DNA of 64,000 nt from an uncultured bacterium (lineage in GTDB: Bacteria > Actinomycetota > Coriobacteriia > Coriobacteriales > Eggerthellaceae). The first letter of the stretch is position 1, and each line of letters opens with the position of its first letter. The translations under genes were made by a program, and so were the position numbers. This document shows, one piece after another, positions 32,950 to 41,957 of this stretch. The stretch spans positions 1-64,000 of the forward strand of contig CALADF010000044.1 in NCBI GenBank assembly GCA_937890835.1. Reading direction: 5' to 3'. The notes under the pieces were generated by a model. The model did not search any database, was not told the DNA's origin, and saw nothing but the letters and a program-made list of their open reading frames with translations.

Positions 32950-35109
32950 TTACGCCTCCTTTCTCTCGGCGTTCGAGGGCGTGACTTTGCAGAGCATCGA
33001 GCGGTATCCGGGGAAGCCCGAGATGGGGTCGAGGTAGTCGCCCGCCATAAGGTCGTTTCCGTTTGCCTCGGGCCAATCGTGGTACAGGTGAACATCGCCT
33101 TCGCGCACGGTGTCGGTCAGATGCGCCTTCATGCTTACGCTGCCGTACGGCGTGGTAATGTCGACGGCGCTGCCCTCGACGATGTGCGCGCGAGCTGCGT
33201 CGGCGGGGTTGATGTCGCATGTGGGATCGGTCGCGAACTGGCGAATCCAGGGCACGCGGAACATCCTGCTGTGCTGAAACATGGGCTTGCGGGCGCCGAT
33301 GCTGAGGACGAGCGGGAATTCGGCGGCTATGTCGGGCGCGGACGCGGGGCTGAGCACGGGCTCTCGGTAGGAGGGCAGCTCCTCGAAGCCTGCGCCTTCG
33401 GTTTGCGCCAGAACCTCGGAGGCGAACTCCAGCTTGCCCGAGGGCGTGGCGAACCCGCGCGTGAGGTATTTGCGTTCAGGGGCGAATTGCGGGTTGGGCA
33501 CCCACATGCCGCCCGGGTGCTTCTTCAGCTCCTCGACGGTAAGCTCGCTTGGCTCGAGCATCCAGTCGATGCACGCCTCGAAGCCCGATTCGAGCAACGC
33601 GTCGTCAAGACCGAGACGCTTCGACAGCTCGCAGATGATGTCGAAGTCCGAGCGCGCTTCGCCGACCGGCTCGATGGCTGGCTGGGACAGCATGACGTAG
33701 CCCGCGGGCCAGCAGCGTAGCTCGCTGCGCTCGACCGACGAGCATGCGGGCAGCACGATGTCGGCGTATTTCGCGCTGTCGGTGAGGAACAGATCGACAT
33801 CGACGATGAAGTCGAGTTTGCATAGCGCCTCGAGGAAGCCTTGCGAGTCGGGGAACATGCGGTAGTTGAGACCCATGCAAAACGCCGCTTTCAGCGGATA
33901 GGGCTGCTGCGTTTCGATCTGCCGTGGGATGTCGCACGCTTGCGCTTGCGTGACGAGGCGGTTCCACACGGGGAATCGCGTGCCGCCGATGCGTTCGGGC
34001 AGGGTGTCCAGCTCGGAAGCCCGCGTGAACGCGCCTTCGCGCGAGGGGAAGCCGCCGACCATGTGAACCACCGAGGGCGGGTTCATCATGTTGCCGCCGT
34101 GGATGTCGATGTTGCCGGTCAAGCCGATCAGGCAGAACACCGCACGGTAGTTCTGCACGCCGTTGGTGTGATGAACCACGGGCGCGGCGCTCGTGAGGAT
34201 GCTGGCAGGTTTTGAGGTGGCGTACAGGCGTGCGGCTTCGCGGATGAGGGCGGCGTCGACGCCGGTGATGCGCTCGGCGCGTTCGGGCGGCATCTCGGCG
34301 GCAAGTTCGGCGAAGCGGTCGAACCCATGGGTCCATTCGGCGACGAACGCGCGGTCGTAGAGGTTCTCGGAGATGATGACGTTGGCCATGGCGAGCGCCA
34401 GCGCACCATCGGTGCCGGGGCGCAGCTGAAGGTGGATATCGCAGTGGCTCGCCATGTAAGTGACGCGCGGATCGACCACGACGAGCTTCATGCCCTCGGC
34501 GCGACGTCTGTTGATGCTTTTCATGTTGAGCGTTTTCGCGGCGGCGGGGTTGCATGCCCACAGCATGCAGCACCGCGAGGTCTTCATATCGGCTGCGGCG
34601 GGCGCTCCGTAGGTGAGCTTTTGCGCCATGATGGTGGCGGTGGAGCAGGTGCTCGATTCGGTGCAGTAGTTCGGTGAGCCGAAGTCGATGGACAGGCGTT
34701 GCAGGAACGCGCGGAAATGCTTGGGGTAGCCTGCGAAGAAGATGACCGACTCCGCGCCGTGCTCGGCTTTGATGGCGTTGAGCCTGTCCGCGATCTCGTC
34801 GAGCGCCTCGTCCCAGCTGATGCGTTCGAACGCGCCCTCGCCGCGCTCGCCGACGCGGCGCAGCGGGGTCTTCACGCGTTCTTCGCTGTAGACGTACTGG
34901 CGGGTCGCCGCGCCCTTCGCGCAGAGCGTGCCATGAGAGTGAGGCGCTTCCTTCGAGCCCTCCACGCGGATGATCTCGCCGTCCTTGACGAACAAATCGA
35001 GGCAGCATTGCGTCATGGGATCGCAGATGGTGCAGATGGATTTCCTCACCTCGATTCCTGTTTCGGGGCCGGGAACCTTGCCCTTTTCCCTGAGTTTCAG
35101 CTCGTCCAT
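32950..35109 (-). CDS. molybdopterin oxidoreductase catalytic subunit (DMSO reductase family)
   Basis: 719 aa. An N-terminal [4Fe-4S] motif is formed by C26, C29, C35 or C36, and C63 (SICTICDPMTQCC then GTLCAKG). The Mo region is FGSPNYCTESSTCSTATI at about 143-160, with cysteine as probable ligand. VVVDPRVTYMASHCDIHLQLRPGTDGALALA binds the cofactor; the C-terminal domain IGARKPMFQHSRMFRVPWIRQ follows. No twin-arginine signal is present, so it is cytoplasmic. The organic or inorganic substrate cannot be read. Co-transcribed with the ferredoxin (3 bp) and the FAD protein (about 60 bp). Confidence 0.9.
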   Translation of the reverse strand: MDELKLREKGKVPGPETGIEVRKSICTICDPMTQCCLDLFVKDGEIIRVEGSKEAPHSHGTLCAKGAATRQYVYSEERVKTPLRRVGERGEGAFERISWDEALDEIADRLNAIKAEHGAESVIFFAGYPKHFRAFLQRLSIDFGSPNYCTESSTCSTATIMAQKLTYGAPAAADMKTSRCCMLWACNPAAAKTLNMKSINRRRAEGMKLVVVDPRVTYMASHCDIHLQLRPGTDGALALAMANVIISENLYDRAFVAEWTHGFDRFAELAAEMPPERAERITGVDAALIREAARLYATSKPASILTSAAPVVHHTNGVQNYRAVFCLIGLTGNIDIHGGNMMNPPSVVHMVGGFPSREGAFTRASELDTLPERIGGTRFPVWNRLVTQAQACDIPRQIETQQPYPLKAAFCMGLNYRMFPDSQGFLEALCKLDFIVDVDLFLTDSAKYADIVLPACSSVERSELRCWPAGYVMLSQPAIEPVGEARSDFDIICELSKRLGLDDALLESGFEACIDWMLEPSELTVEELKKHPGGMWVPNPQFAPERKYLTRGFATPSGKLEFASEVLAQTEGAGFEELPSYREPVLSPASAPDIAAEFPLVLSIGARKPMFQHSRMFRVPWIRQFATDPTCDINPADAARAHIVEGSAVDITTPYGSVSMKAHLTDTVREGDVHLYHDWPEANGNDLMAGDYLDPISGFPGYRSMLCKVTPSNAERKEA

Positions 35110-35171
35110 GTCGGTCTCCTTCGCTCGTTCCTTTCGTTTTTCGTTGGTTTCCGCCGTATCGGCGGCGTCTG

Positions 35172-36458
35172 TTAAAGCGCGTTGCGGAAGATCTCCGCGC
35201 GAATTTTTCCTATGGCGTCGACTGCCGGACTGAACAATCCTCGTTCGTCGGCGAGCGCGACCATGTTGAAACCTACGAGCATGGGCTCGCTTCCACGCTG
35301 CTCGTAGGCCTTTAGCGTGTATGCGCCGCTCGCTTCGGTCTGCTCGAGGAAGATCTCGCTCTCGGCGTCGTTGCCGAGCGGTGCGTCTTCGGGGATGCGC
35401 CCTGCCGAGGCGAACAGCGCGCGCCCGACGCGGATGGTGTTCGAGGGCAGGAAACCCGGGTACGCGCGATCCTCGGGATCGTCAATCGGGCAGTCGAGAT
35501 ACGCGGCCATGCTTGCGCCCGCTGCGGCGCCCATCGCTCGCGCTTCGGCCCAAAGCCCTGCGATGCCCGAACCGCCCGTCAGGCAGGGAGCTTGCGTGAC
35601 GTCTCCTGCGGCGAAGATGCCGGGGACGCTGGTTTGCATGAGGCGATCGACCACGATGCCGCGGTCGATTTCGAGCGAGCCCTCGGCGATGAATCCGATG
35701 CTGGGCGTCATACCGTGCGCGACGAGCGCGGTGCTGAACGTCCGCGGCAGCCCGTCTCCTTCGAGGAGGACGCTTAGGCCGCCGCCGTCGAGCCGCTGTG
35801 CGGAGGCGACCTTTCGCCCGAGCGCGAGGTCCACGCCCTGGTCGGCGATCAGGCGTTCCATGCGAGCGGCGGCGGACGGGTGAGCCGCTTTCCTCAGAAT
35901 GTGCGTGCTGCGCCCGAGCATGGTGACGTGTGCGCGGCGCTTAAGGCAGGTTTCGGCGGCTTTGAGCGCCACCATGGAGGTTCCCGATACCAGCACGTGC
36001 GCGTCTTCCGCGTTTTCGAGCGCGGTGGCGAATGCTTCGGCGTCGCCGATGGTGCGCAGCGTTAGCGGGTCGCATGCGCCGAGCGGGCCTGCGCTGCTGG
36101 CGCGAGGGGTCGATCCCGTCGCGATGAGGCACGTGGAGAAGCGCCAGGTGCGCCCGCTTCCGCCTGCGATCGTGCGCCGTGCGGCATCGAGGTGGGCGAT
36201 GGTTTCGTGCGGTACCACGGTAAGGTCGCGCGCCTCGACGTCTCGCTCATGCCAGAGAAAGCAGTTCTCGCGCCCGATTGCGCCTGCGGCGTGGTAGGAG
36301 GTGAGGACGGGGCTCGAGGGCAGCGCTTCGCCGTCGGTGATGACGACGATTTCACCTGCGTAGCCCGCGCCGCGCAGCGCGTCGATGGCGCTCATGGCGG
36401 CAGGGCCGAACCCGAGTATGACGATGGGGTCGCTTGGAGGGTCGTTTCGCATGCTCAT
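35172..36458 (-). CDS. FAD/NAD-dependent oxidoreductase
   Basis: About 428 aa from ATG 36458 (a TTG nine codons earlier and an ATG at 36452 are alternatives). IVILGFGPAAMSAIDALRGAGY is the FAD Rossmann loop, CLIATGSTPRA the middle FAD motif, VLVSGTSMVALKAAETCLKR the NAD(P) loop, and GIFAAGDVTQAP the closing FAD motif. Such pyridine-nucleotide-disulfide-type flavoproteins pass electrons from NAD(P)H to iron-sulfur partners. In this operon it likely supplies the Mo enzyme and ferredoxin with reducing power; that is inference. Confidence 0.85.
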   Translation of the reverse strand: MSMRNDPPSDPIVILGFGPAAMSAIDALRGAGYAGEIVVITDGEALPSSPVLTSYHAAGAIGRENCFLWHERDVEARDLTVVPHETIAHLDAARRTIAGGSGRTWRFSTCLIATGSTPRASSAGPLGACDPLTLRTIGDAEAFATALENAEDAHVLVSGTSMVALKAAETCLKRRAHVTMLGRSTHILRKAAHPSAAARMERLIADQGVDLALGRKVASAQRLDGGGLSVLLEGDGLPRTFSTALVAHGMTPSIGFIAEGSLEIDRGIVVDRLMQTSVPGIFAAGDVTQAPCLTGGSGIAGLWAEARAMGAAAGASMAAYLDCPIDDPEDRAYPGFLPSNTIRVGRALFASAGRIPEDAPLGNDAESEIFLEQTEASGAYTLKAYEQRGSEPMLVGFNMVALADERGLFSPAVDAIGKIRAEIFRNAL

Positions 36459-36548
36459 CCGATCTCTCGATGTTTGCCTGCTCAAACGATTATAGACCTG
36501 CGATTTCGTTTGCGCCGTCTTGCGCCACGTGCCTGCAGGCGCGCGGCG

Positions 36549-37421
36549 TCAGCGCGTTTTCCGTATGGCTTCGGGGATGAACGCGATCACGTCTTCGGGG
36601 ATGACGCTGACGTCGGTGAGTTTTTCCGCCGCGCATGAGCCCGCTCGTGCGTGGAGCAGCGTGCCGAGGGCCGCCGCGTCGAAGGCGTCGAGGCCTTGCG
36701 CGAGCAGCGCCGCTACGATGCCCGCCAGCACGTCGCCCGTGCCCGCCTTCGCCAGCGCAGACGTTCCCTCTCGCATGAGGTAGTGTCGTCTGTCGCCGAC
36801 GATCAGCGTATCGGGCCCTTTGAGCGCGACGATGGCGTGGTAGGCGCGCGCCAGCACCTCGGCGATGTCGCTTGCAGACCCCGGGTTCTCGCCGATGCCC
36901 TCGCATAGCCTGCGCGCTTCGCCCGCATGGGGAGTCAGCACGAGGGGGGCGTTGTTGCCGAGGCGGGCGTCAAGCTGCTGCGGCGATCTTTCGGCTGCGA
37001 GGGCCGCGAGCGCGCCGAGAGCCCCTGCGTCCACGACGGTGGGGAGGCGGGAGTCCAGCGCGATCTCGAGCAGATCGCGCGTGACGACGTCGCTTCCATC
37101 GGTGCCGGGTCCCACGAGCACGGCGGCGTTGCGCGAGGCGTCACGGCGAAGCGCTCTTGCAAGATCAAGGGAGTCCCACGGGCGCACGACGAGCGAGGGG
37201 CGTCCCGCGAGCACATCGTGAACGGCGTCGGGTGCGCTCCACACCTGCGTGTACCCGGCGCCCGAACGCTGCGCCGCCCGCGCCGCCAGCGCTGCGGCGC
37301 CGGGGTAGGCTCCGCTTCCGCCTACGATGTGCACGATTCCTCGAGAGTACTTGTTGTCCTCGGCCCCGGGGTGGGGGACAAGTCGTGCGAAGTTCGCTTC
37401 GGTGTAGGTGCTCGGCTCCAT
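36549..37421 (-). CDS. nnrD: NAD(P)H-hydrate dehydratase
   Basis: 290 aa. ADP- or ATP-dependent (S)-NAD(P)HX dehydratase, which repairs hydrated nicotinamide cofactors. Seen: NKYSRGIVHIVGGSGAYPGAAALAARAA, VLVGPGTDGSD, TVVDAGALG, LTPHAGEARRL and the ribokinase-like active-site loop KAGTGDVLAGIVAALLAQG. The epimerase domain NnrE, often fused in front, is missing here. Lies in line between the MBL gene and the FAD oxidoreductase on the same strand. Confidence 0.92.
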   Translation of the reverse strand: MEPSTYTEANFARLVPHPGAEDNKYSRGIVHIVGGSGAYPGAAALAARAAQRSGAGYTQVWSAPDAVHDVLAGRPSLVVRPWDSLDLARALRRDASRNAAVLVGPGTDGSDVVTRDLLEIALDSRLPTVVDAGALGALAALAAERSPQQLDARLGNNAPLVLTPHAGEARRLCEGIGENPGSASDIAEVLARAYHAIVALKGPDTLIVGDRRHYLMREGTSALAKAGTGDVLAGIVAALLAQGLDAFDAAALGTLLHARAGSCAAEKLTDVSVIPEDVIAFIPEAIRKTR

Positions 37422-37485
37422 GCTTCCTCCGTTTCGGGGCGTTCGTTTCAGGCGCGGGATGCGCGTTTTTTTGGCGGTGCGCGGG

Positions 37486-38295
37486 CTAGATGACGTGCAC
37501 GTCTCCCGACCTGAACGCCGACACGCGTGGGCCGAGCACCCGGGCGAGCGTGCTTACCGCTTCGCCCGTGCAGTGCCCGGTCAGCACGAGCTCGATCCCC
37601 GATTCATCAAGGTCGTGCGCGAAGGCCACGACCTCGTCTTCGCTTCTGTCGTACAGGTGAAGCCCGCCGACGATGGCTTTCACGCGTTTGCCGGGGAAGG
37701 CCCGGCGTGCTTCCTCGATGATGGCCGCAGCGCCTGCGTGCGAGCAGCCGGAAACGACGACGATGTCGGTCCCCTCGGCGAGCACGAGGGAGTGCTCGTG
37801 GGCGAAATCGTCGGCGCTCAGTTTCTCGCCGTGCTTCACCAGCATTTTCTGCGCCTCGCCCACGCCGAGAAGCCCCGGCGTCGAATGCTCGAGCGTCCAT
37901 GCGCCGGGCCCGATCGAGGTTACGCCTTCGTTTCGAACGAATCGGTCGCGATGCTGCTCGAGAAGCCCCCGCTCGATGCCGATGTACTCGAGCTCCCCTT
38001 TAGTCGCCGACCAGCAGTTTTCCTCCGTCGCCTTCGCCACGAAGACGGGAGCTCGGCGGTTTCGCGCGAAGAACGAGCGCAGTCCGCCCGCGTGGTCGAA
38101 GTGGGCGTGGCTGAGCACGCAGGCGTCGACGGTGGACAGATCGATGCCCAGCGCGGCGGCGTTTTCGGCGAACGCGTCGGTTGCCCCCGTGTCCGCTAGA
38201 TAGACGGCGCCTTCGTGCTCGATGAGCAGGGAAAGCCCCCATTCGGCTTTAAGCCCTTCGTTGGCGTTGTTGTCGATGAGCACGGTTATCTTCAT
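37486..38295 (-). CDS. MBL-fold metallo-hydrolase
   Basis: 269 aa from ATG 38295 (GAAAGGGCCGTC upstream). SHAHFDHAGGL is the zinc motif HxHxDH, VSGCSHAGAAAI and GGLHLYDRS supply further metal ligands, and LTGHCTGEAV the last histidine. The pattern GCSHAG and LTGHCTG is that of the group annotated as dihydropterin-ribofuranosyl-aminobenzene phosphate synthase-like or as general MBL hydrolases. Substrate unknown. A CCATCTGAGATGG palindrome at 38391-38403 lies about 100 bp upstream. Confidence 0.85.
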   Translation of the reverse strand: MKITVLIDNNANEGLKAEWGLSLLIEHEGAVYLADTGATDAFAENAAALGIDLSTVDACVLSHAHFDHAGGLRSFFARNRRAPVFVAKATEENCWSATKGELEYIGIERGLLEQHRDRFVRNEGVTSIGPGAWTLEHSTPGLLGVGEAQKMLVKHGEKLSADDFAHEHSLVLAEGTDIVVVSGCSHAGAAAIIEEARRAFPGKRVKAIVGGLHLYDRSEDEVVAFAHDLDESGIELVLTGHCTGEAVSTLARVLGPRVSAFRSGDVHVI

Positions 38296-38697
38296 GACGG
38301 CCCTTTCGTCGCGCTGGCGAAGCGGACGCTGAACTCGGGGTTTTGAGTCTCGTTTTGGATCGGCCGCATCGCGTTTCATCTCATTTTCCTCCATCTGAGA
38401 TGGATTTGCCATTGCCGTTCAAGGAGGGTTCGCGGTTCCCTTCTTTATATGGTACGGTTGGCGGCGGCGCTTGGGCCTGCCGGCAAAGCGCGCGAGCGGC
38501 CGGCGGATGAGGCGCGCGGGCTGGTTGACGTAAGCGCTTGGGCTGGCCGGCGAAGCTCGCAGGTTGGTTGCGGGTGAAGCATGCGAGCCGACGGCAGGCA
38601 AGGTATGCGGGCTGGCCGGCAAAGCGCGCAGGCGCGTGTTTCGATACCGGGGGAGGGCCTCATCGGCGGCCTTCCCCTTTTTGCGGAAGGGCATGAA
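38296..38697. other. divergent intergenic region with imperfect ~68-bp tandem repeats
   Basis: No gene seen. A GGGC-TGGCCGGC-AAGC-CGCAGG type unit appears at about 38473-38498, 38540-38566 and 38609-38634 (periods 67 and 69), with related half-units between. The last copy runs into the hairpin at 38650-38682. A 13-bp palindrome CCATCTGAGATGG lies at 38391-38403. The repeats form most of the 5' leader of the antiporter gene. Confidence 0.55.
38650..38682 (+). terminator. terminator-like hairpin in the antiporter leader (candidate attenuator)
   Basis: GGGGAGGGCC (38650-38659) and GGCCTTCCCC (38668-38677) form a 10-bp stem with one wobble, followed by TTTTT. It ends 15 nt before the GTG start at 38698. 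No plus-strand gene precedes it, so it most likely controls the antiporter mRNA itself. Confidence 0.7.
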
Positions 38698-40122
38698 GTG
38701 GAAGAGAAGACGAAGGATCCTGCAAGGAAAGAGATAAAGTTCAGGCATGGTGTGCTGGCTTTCGGTTTACTCGCCGTGGCGATGTTCGGCTGCGTGGTGG
38801 GGCTCGGCACCGAGCCGCAGATCCCCATGGTCATCGGGTGCGCGATAGCGGCGGGTATCGCGATGTATCTGGGCTTTCGCTGGGATGAGGTCGTCGATTT
38901 CATGATGCGCGGCATCCTCGACGCCATGGAGGCGGTGCTCATCCTCATGTGCATCGGCATGCTGGTGGGCGCTTGGATCGTGTCGGGCACGGTGCCCACG
39001 CTCATCTACTACGGCATGAGCGTCATCAGCCCGCAGCTGTTCCTCCCGATCGCCTTCCTGGGCACGCTTCTGGTAGGCATTGTGCTGGGGTCTTGGGGCG
39101 CGGCGGGCACCATCGGCATCGCCTTCATGGGCATTGCGGCAGCGCTTGATATTCCGCTCGGCATGGCGGCGGGTGCCATCATCGCCGGCGCCTACGTGAG
39201 CGAGATCGCCTCGCCTTTGACCGACGGGCCGGTGCTGTGCGCGGCGCTTGCGAACGTGAGCGTGTTCAGCCTGTGCAAGCGCTTCCTTCCCCTCGTCGTG
39301 GCGGTGTGTCTTATCAGCACGGGTTTGTACTTCCTCATCGGCAACTCGCTGGGCGCGGGGATGACCGAGGCGGGCGCCAGCCGCGTCGAGGAGCTCCTGT
39401 TCGCGCTCGATCAATCGTATGCGATAGGGCCTCTCACCCTCATCCCCCTGTTCGTGATGATCGTCTGCATTGCCGTGCAGGTTCCGGCGATTCCGTCGTT
39501 TCTGCTCGGCGTGCTTCTTGCGCTCGTCGAGGCGGTCGTCTTGCAGGGCGCTCATCCGGGCGTTGCCATCGAGGCGGCGAACTCGGGTGTTGTGTCGGCA
39601 ACGGGCTTCACGATGCTCGATGAGCTGCTTTCCACCGGCGGCATCGTGGAGATGCTTCCCACCATCTCCATCGTCATCTTGGTCATGGCGTATGTGGGCA
39701 TCATGCAGCACACGGGCTTGATCCAGTCCCTGGTCGAGCCCATAACGTCGCGATTGAGAAGCTTCAGCACGCTTGCCGTGGCGACGGTGGGAAGCGGCGC
39801 GGCGTTCAACATCCTCATGCCCGACCAATACCCCTCCATCGCCATGTCGAGCAAGATGTACGGTGGCGCGTTGGCGAAGCATGGCGCGGCGGGGGAGGTG
39901 TGGAGCAACATCGTCAACTCGAGCGCCGGCATCACCTCGGTTCTCGTTCCATGGAACACATGCTCCATCTACATGGTCACCATCCTGGGCGTCTCGTGCA
40001 TCGAGTACCCCCCGTTCGCATTCTTCTGCTATCTGTACCCGACGGCGGTCGCGGTGATGGCGGTGCTGTTCGGGAGAAAGCTCGGATGGAGCGCGCGCAC
40101 GTCGGGTGAAGGTGCCTTGTAG
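38698..40122 (+). CDS. Na+/H+ antiporter, NhaC family
   Basis: 474 aa from GTG 38698, chosen for GAAGGG six bases upstream; the open frame before it is repeat-derived and not membrane-like. About 12 membrane segments. NhaC hallmarks include MLVGAWIVSGTVPTLIYYG, GSWGAAGTIGIAFMGIA, AGAYVSEIASPLTDGP and a repeated half ending SSKMYGGALAKHG and VPWNTCSIYM. It exchanges sodium, or malate/lactate in some relatives, for protons. Expression may be set by the leader hairpin directly ahead. Confidence 0.88.
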   Translation: MEEKTKDPARKEIKFRHGVLAFGLLAVAMFGCVVGLGTEPQIPMVIGCAIAAGIAMYLGFRWDEVVDFMMRGILDAMEAVLILMCIGMLVGAWIVSGTVPTLIYYGMSVISPQLFLPIAFLGTLLVGIVLGSWGAAGTIGIAFMGIAAALDIPLGMAAGAIIAGAYVSEIASPLTDGPVLCAALANVSVFSLCKRFLPLVVAVCLISTGLYFLIGNSLGAGMTEAGASRVEELLFALDQSYAIGPLTLIPLFVMIVCIAVQVPAIPSFLLGVLLALVEAVVLQGAHPGVAIEAANSGVVSATGFTMLDELLSTGGIVEMLPTISIVILVMAYVGIMQHTGLIQSLVEPITSRLRSFSTLAVATVGSGAAFNILMPDQYPSIAMSSKMYGGALAKHGAAGEVWSNIVNSSAGITSVLVPWNTCSIYMVTILGVSCIEYPPFAFFCYLYPTAVAVMAVLFGRKLGWSARTSGEGAL

Positions 40123-40198
40123 GGACCTCGCTGCACCCTCGCGGAAGCCGGCTCGCCCTCCTTGTGGCACCGCTCATCATGCGCTATCGACTTCGACC

Positions 40199-40225
40199 TT
40201 GCGCACCTGACGCGGGATATACAAT
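40199..40225 (+). promoter_or_regulatory. candidate trmB promoter
   Basis: TTGCGC (40199-40204) and TACAAT (40220-40225) with a 15-bp spacer, about 47 bp before the GTG start. The spacer is short, so this is tentative. Confidence 0.35.
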
Positions 40226-40272
40226 AGTCGGACCGTTTTTGCCGCCGTTTCATGTGATTTGAGGAGAACGCA

Positions 40273-41100
40273 GTGCCGCACGTGCGCAAGTCGAAGCTCG
40301 TCGAGGAGCGTCTGAAAACCTATGCTGACTTCCTGGTCGCCGATCCTTCTTCGCTGCGCGGCTTGTGGCGGCGGCGTTTCGGACGTCCCGATGCGAGGCT
40401 GCACGTCGATTTGGGGTGCGGGAAGGGTTTATGGATCTCGCGTGTCGCGCAAGCGCTGCCGGGTGATGCGTTCGTCGGCATCGACAACGACAGAACCTGC
40501 GTCTCGTTTGCGCTCGAGCGCATCGGCTCCGCCCGGGCGGGTAACGCGCTTGTCGTGTTCGACGAGGCGCGCAGCTTGCGCGAGCTGTTCGCCCCGGGTG
40601 AGATAGACGTTTTGCACGTGAACTTCCCCACGCCGTTTCCCCGGAAGAAGGAGGCGGCAAGTCGCGTCACCAGCTCCGCGCGTCTTATGGAGTATCGCGA
40701 CCTCCTGGCTCCCGACGGGAGGATTCAGCTGAAAACCGACAGCCAGCCGTTGTTCGACTTCACGCTCGAGCAACTCGATCGCGCGGGGTACGAGGTCGTG
40801 CAGATGACGCGCGACATGCGCGGTGGGGGCTTCGCCGCTTCCTGCGAGGATCTTGTCCCGAGCGCCTACGAGGAGAAGCTGGTGGCGAAGGGTGCGCGTG
40901 TGCTTGCGCTTCATGCTGCGGTGGGCGCCTGCCCCGTCGATTTCATCCCTGAGGACCTCATCGGTTTGGCGCAGTATCTGCCCGAGGATCTCGATGCGCT
41001 CGATTACGCTCCCCATGGCATGGAAGATACCGTGGCGAACCTGCGCAACCGCAAACGCAACGCCGCTGCGAAGGAGGAGCGCCTGGCGGGGAGCAGGTGA
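40273..41100 (+). CDS. trmB: tRNA (guanine-N7)-methyltransferase
   Basis: 275 aa, GTG start after GAGGAG. Methylates G46 in the tRNA variable loop using S-adenosylmethionine. Seen: HVDLGCGKGLWISRVAQ (motif I), FVGIDNDRTCVSFAL, VLHVNFPTPFPRKKEAASR, which replaces the usual NFxDPWPKKRH signature, and LKTDSQPLFDFTLEQL. It is longer than the typical 210-240 aa because of a C-terminal tail ending NLRNRKRNAAAKEERLAGSR. The variant NFPTPFPRKK is less canonical, so a relative with another RNA target is possible. Confidence 0.82.
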   Translation: MPHVRKSKLVEERLKTYADFLVADPSSLRGLWRRRFGRPDARLHVDLGCGKGLWISRVAQALPGDAFVGIDNDRTCVSFALERIGSARAGNALVVFDEARSLRELFAPGEIDVLHVNFPTPFPRKKEAASRVTSSARLMEYRDLLAPDGRIQLKTDSQPLFDFTLEQLDRAGYEVVQMTRDMRGGGFAASCEDLVPSAYEEKLVAKGARVLALHAAVGACPVDFIPEDLIGLAQYLPEDLDALDYAPHGMEDTVANLRNRKRNAAAKEERLAGSR

Positions 41101-41201
41101 TGCGGTCGGATGAAAAACCCTCGCCTGTCCCATACGAGGGACTTCGCGAGACGTTGCGTGGCGTAGAATGCGAGCAACCGATAAGAGATAGGAGGGTTCG
41201 C

Positions 41202-41957
41202 ATGACGGATTGCGGCATGCATTTTCTGTACGGCAACACAAACGATTCCTCGTGCGTTCCCGATGCCGGCTGTTTTGGGTACGAAAAGGGGCGACCATCT
41301 TCCCAGAGCGCTCGGGCGGCTTCTGCGGAGAAGGCGCGTTCGTGCGCGACGGCCACTGTGTCGCAACCGTTTTTCGGCGGTGCCCAGACGGCCCCCCTTG
41401 ATGAGATTTGCGGGCGCGCGTTGGAATTGTCGCTGAAAGCCGCGCGACCGGGACCTGTGCTCGACGCTGACGGGGCAATGGTCCTCAGCGCGTCTTTTCG
41501 CGGCGGCGATCTCTCGTCGCTTGATGCGCTGATCGGGCAATACTTAGTTGACGCGTTCGTCGTTTGGGAATGTTGGGACGACTGCGAGGCGGCCTCGTCT
41601 CCGCTGCTTCTGCGCTTCGAGGATTTCGATGCGGTTTTTTCCGCTGATACGGAAGAGTCTTTCTCGCTGTGGTGCGGCTCGCTTGACGTGGCGGCGCCGA
41701 TGAAGGGTGCTTTCGAAGACGATGAGCGCGATGGCGAGAATGAGCGAACATGCTACGCGTGGATGCGGACGGGTGATTTCTCCGAGGCCGTAGGCTGCCG
41801 TCTCGATCGCGCTGAATGCGCGGCGTCTAATGCGATTGAACTTGACTTCGAAAGTCTCGAGGTTCGTCTTGAGACGGATGGGCCGTCGGTGAGGCGTCGA
41901 TTCGTCGCGTCACCGACGGCTGCAGAAGATGCGCGCGGAGGCGTTATCGAGCTTTAA
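41202..41957 (+). CDS. hypothetical protein, 251 aa
   Basis: ATG 41202 follows AGGAGGG; TAGAAT lies about 35 bp upstream. The N-terminal 50 residues contain several cysteines (TDCGMHF, SSCVPDAGCFGYEKG) without a known pattern. The rest is acidic and looks soluble (FRGGDLSSLDALIGQYLVDAFVVWECWDDCEAA). No domain recognised. Its stop overlaps the end of the convergent WYL gene by 4 bp. Confidence 0.6.
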   Translation: MTDCGMHFLYGNTNDSSCVPDAGCFGYEKGRPSSQSARAASAEKARSCATATVSQPFFGGAQTAPLDEICGRALELSLKAARPGPVLDADGAMVLSASFRGGDLSSLDALIGQYLVDAFVVWECWDDCEAASSPLLLRFEDFDAVFSADTEESFSLWCGSLDVAAPMKGAFEDDERDGENERTCYAWMRTGDFSEAVGCRLDRAECAASNAIELDFESLEVRLETDGPSVRRRFVASPTAAEDARGGVIEL

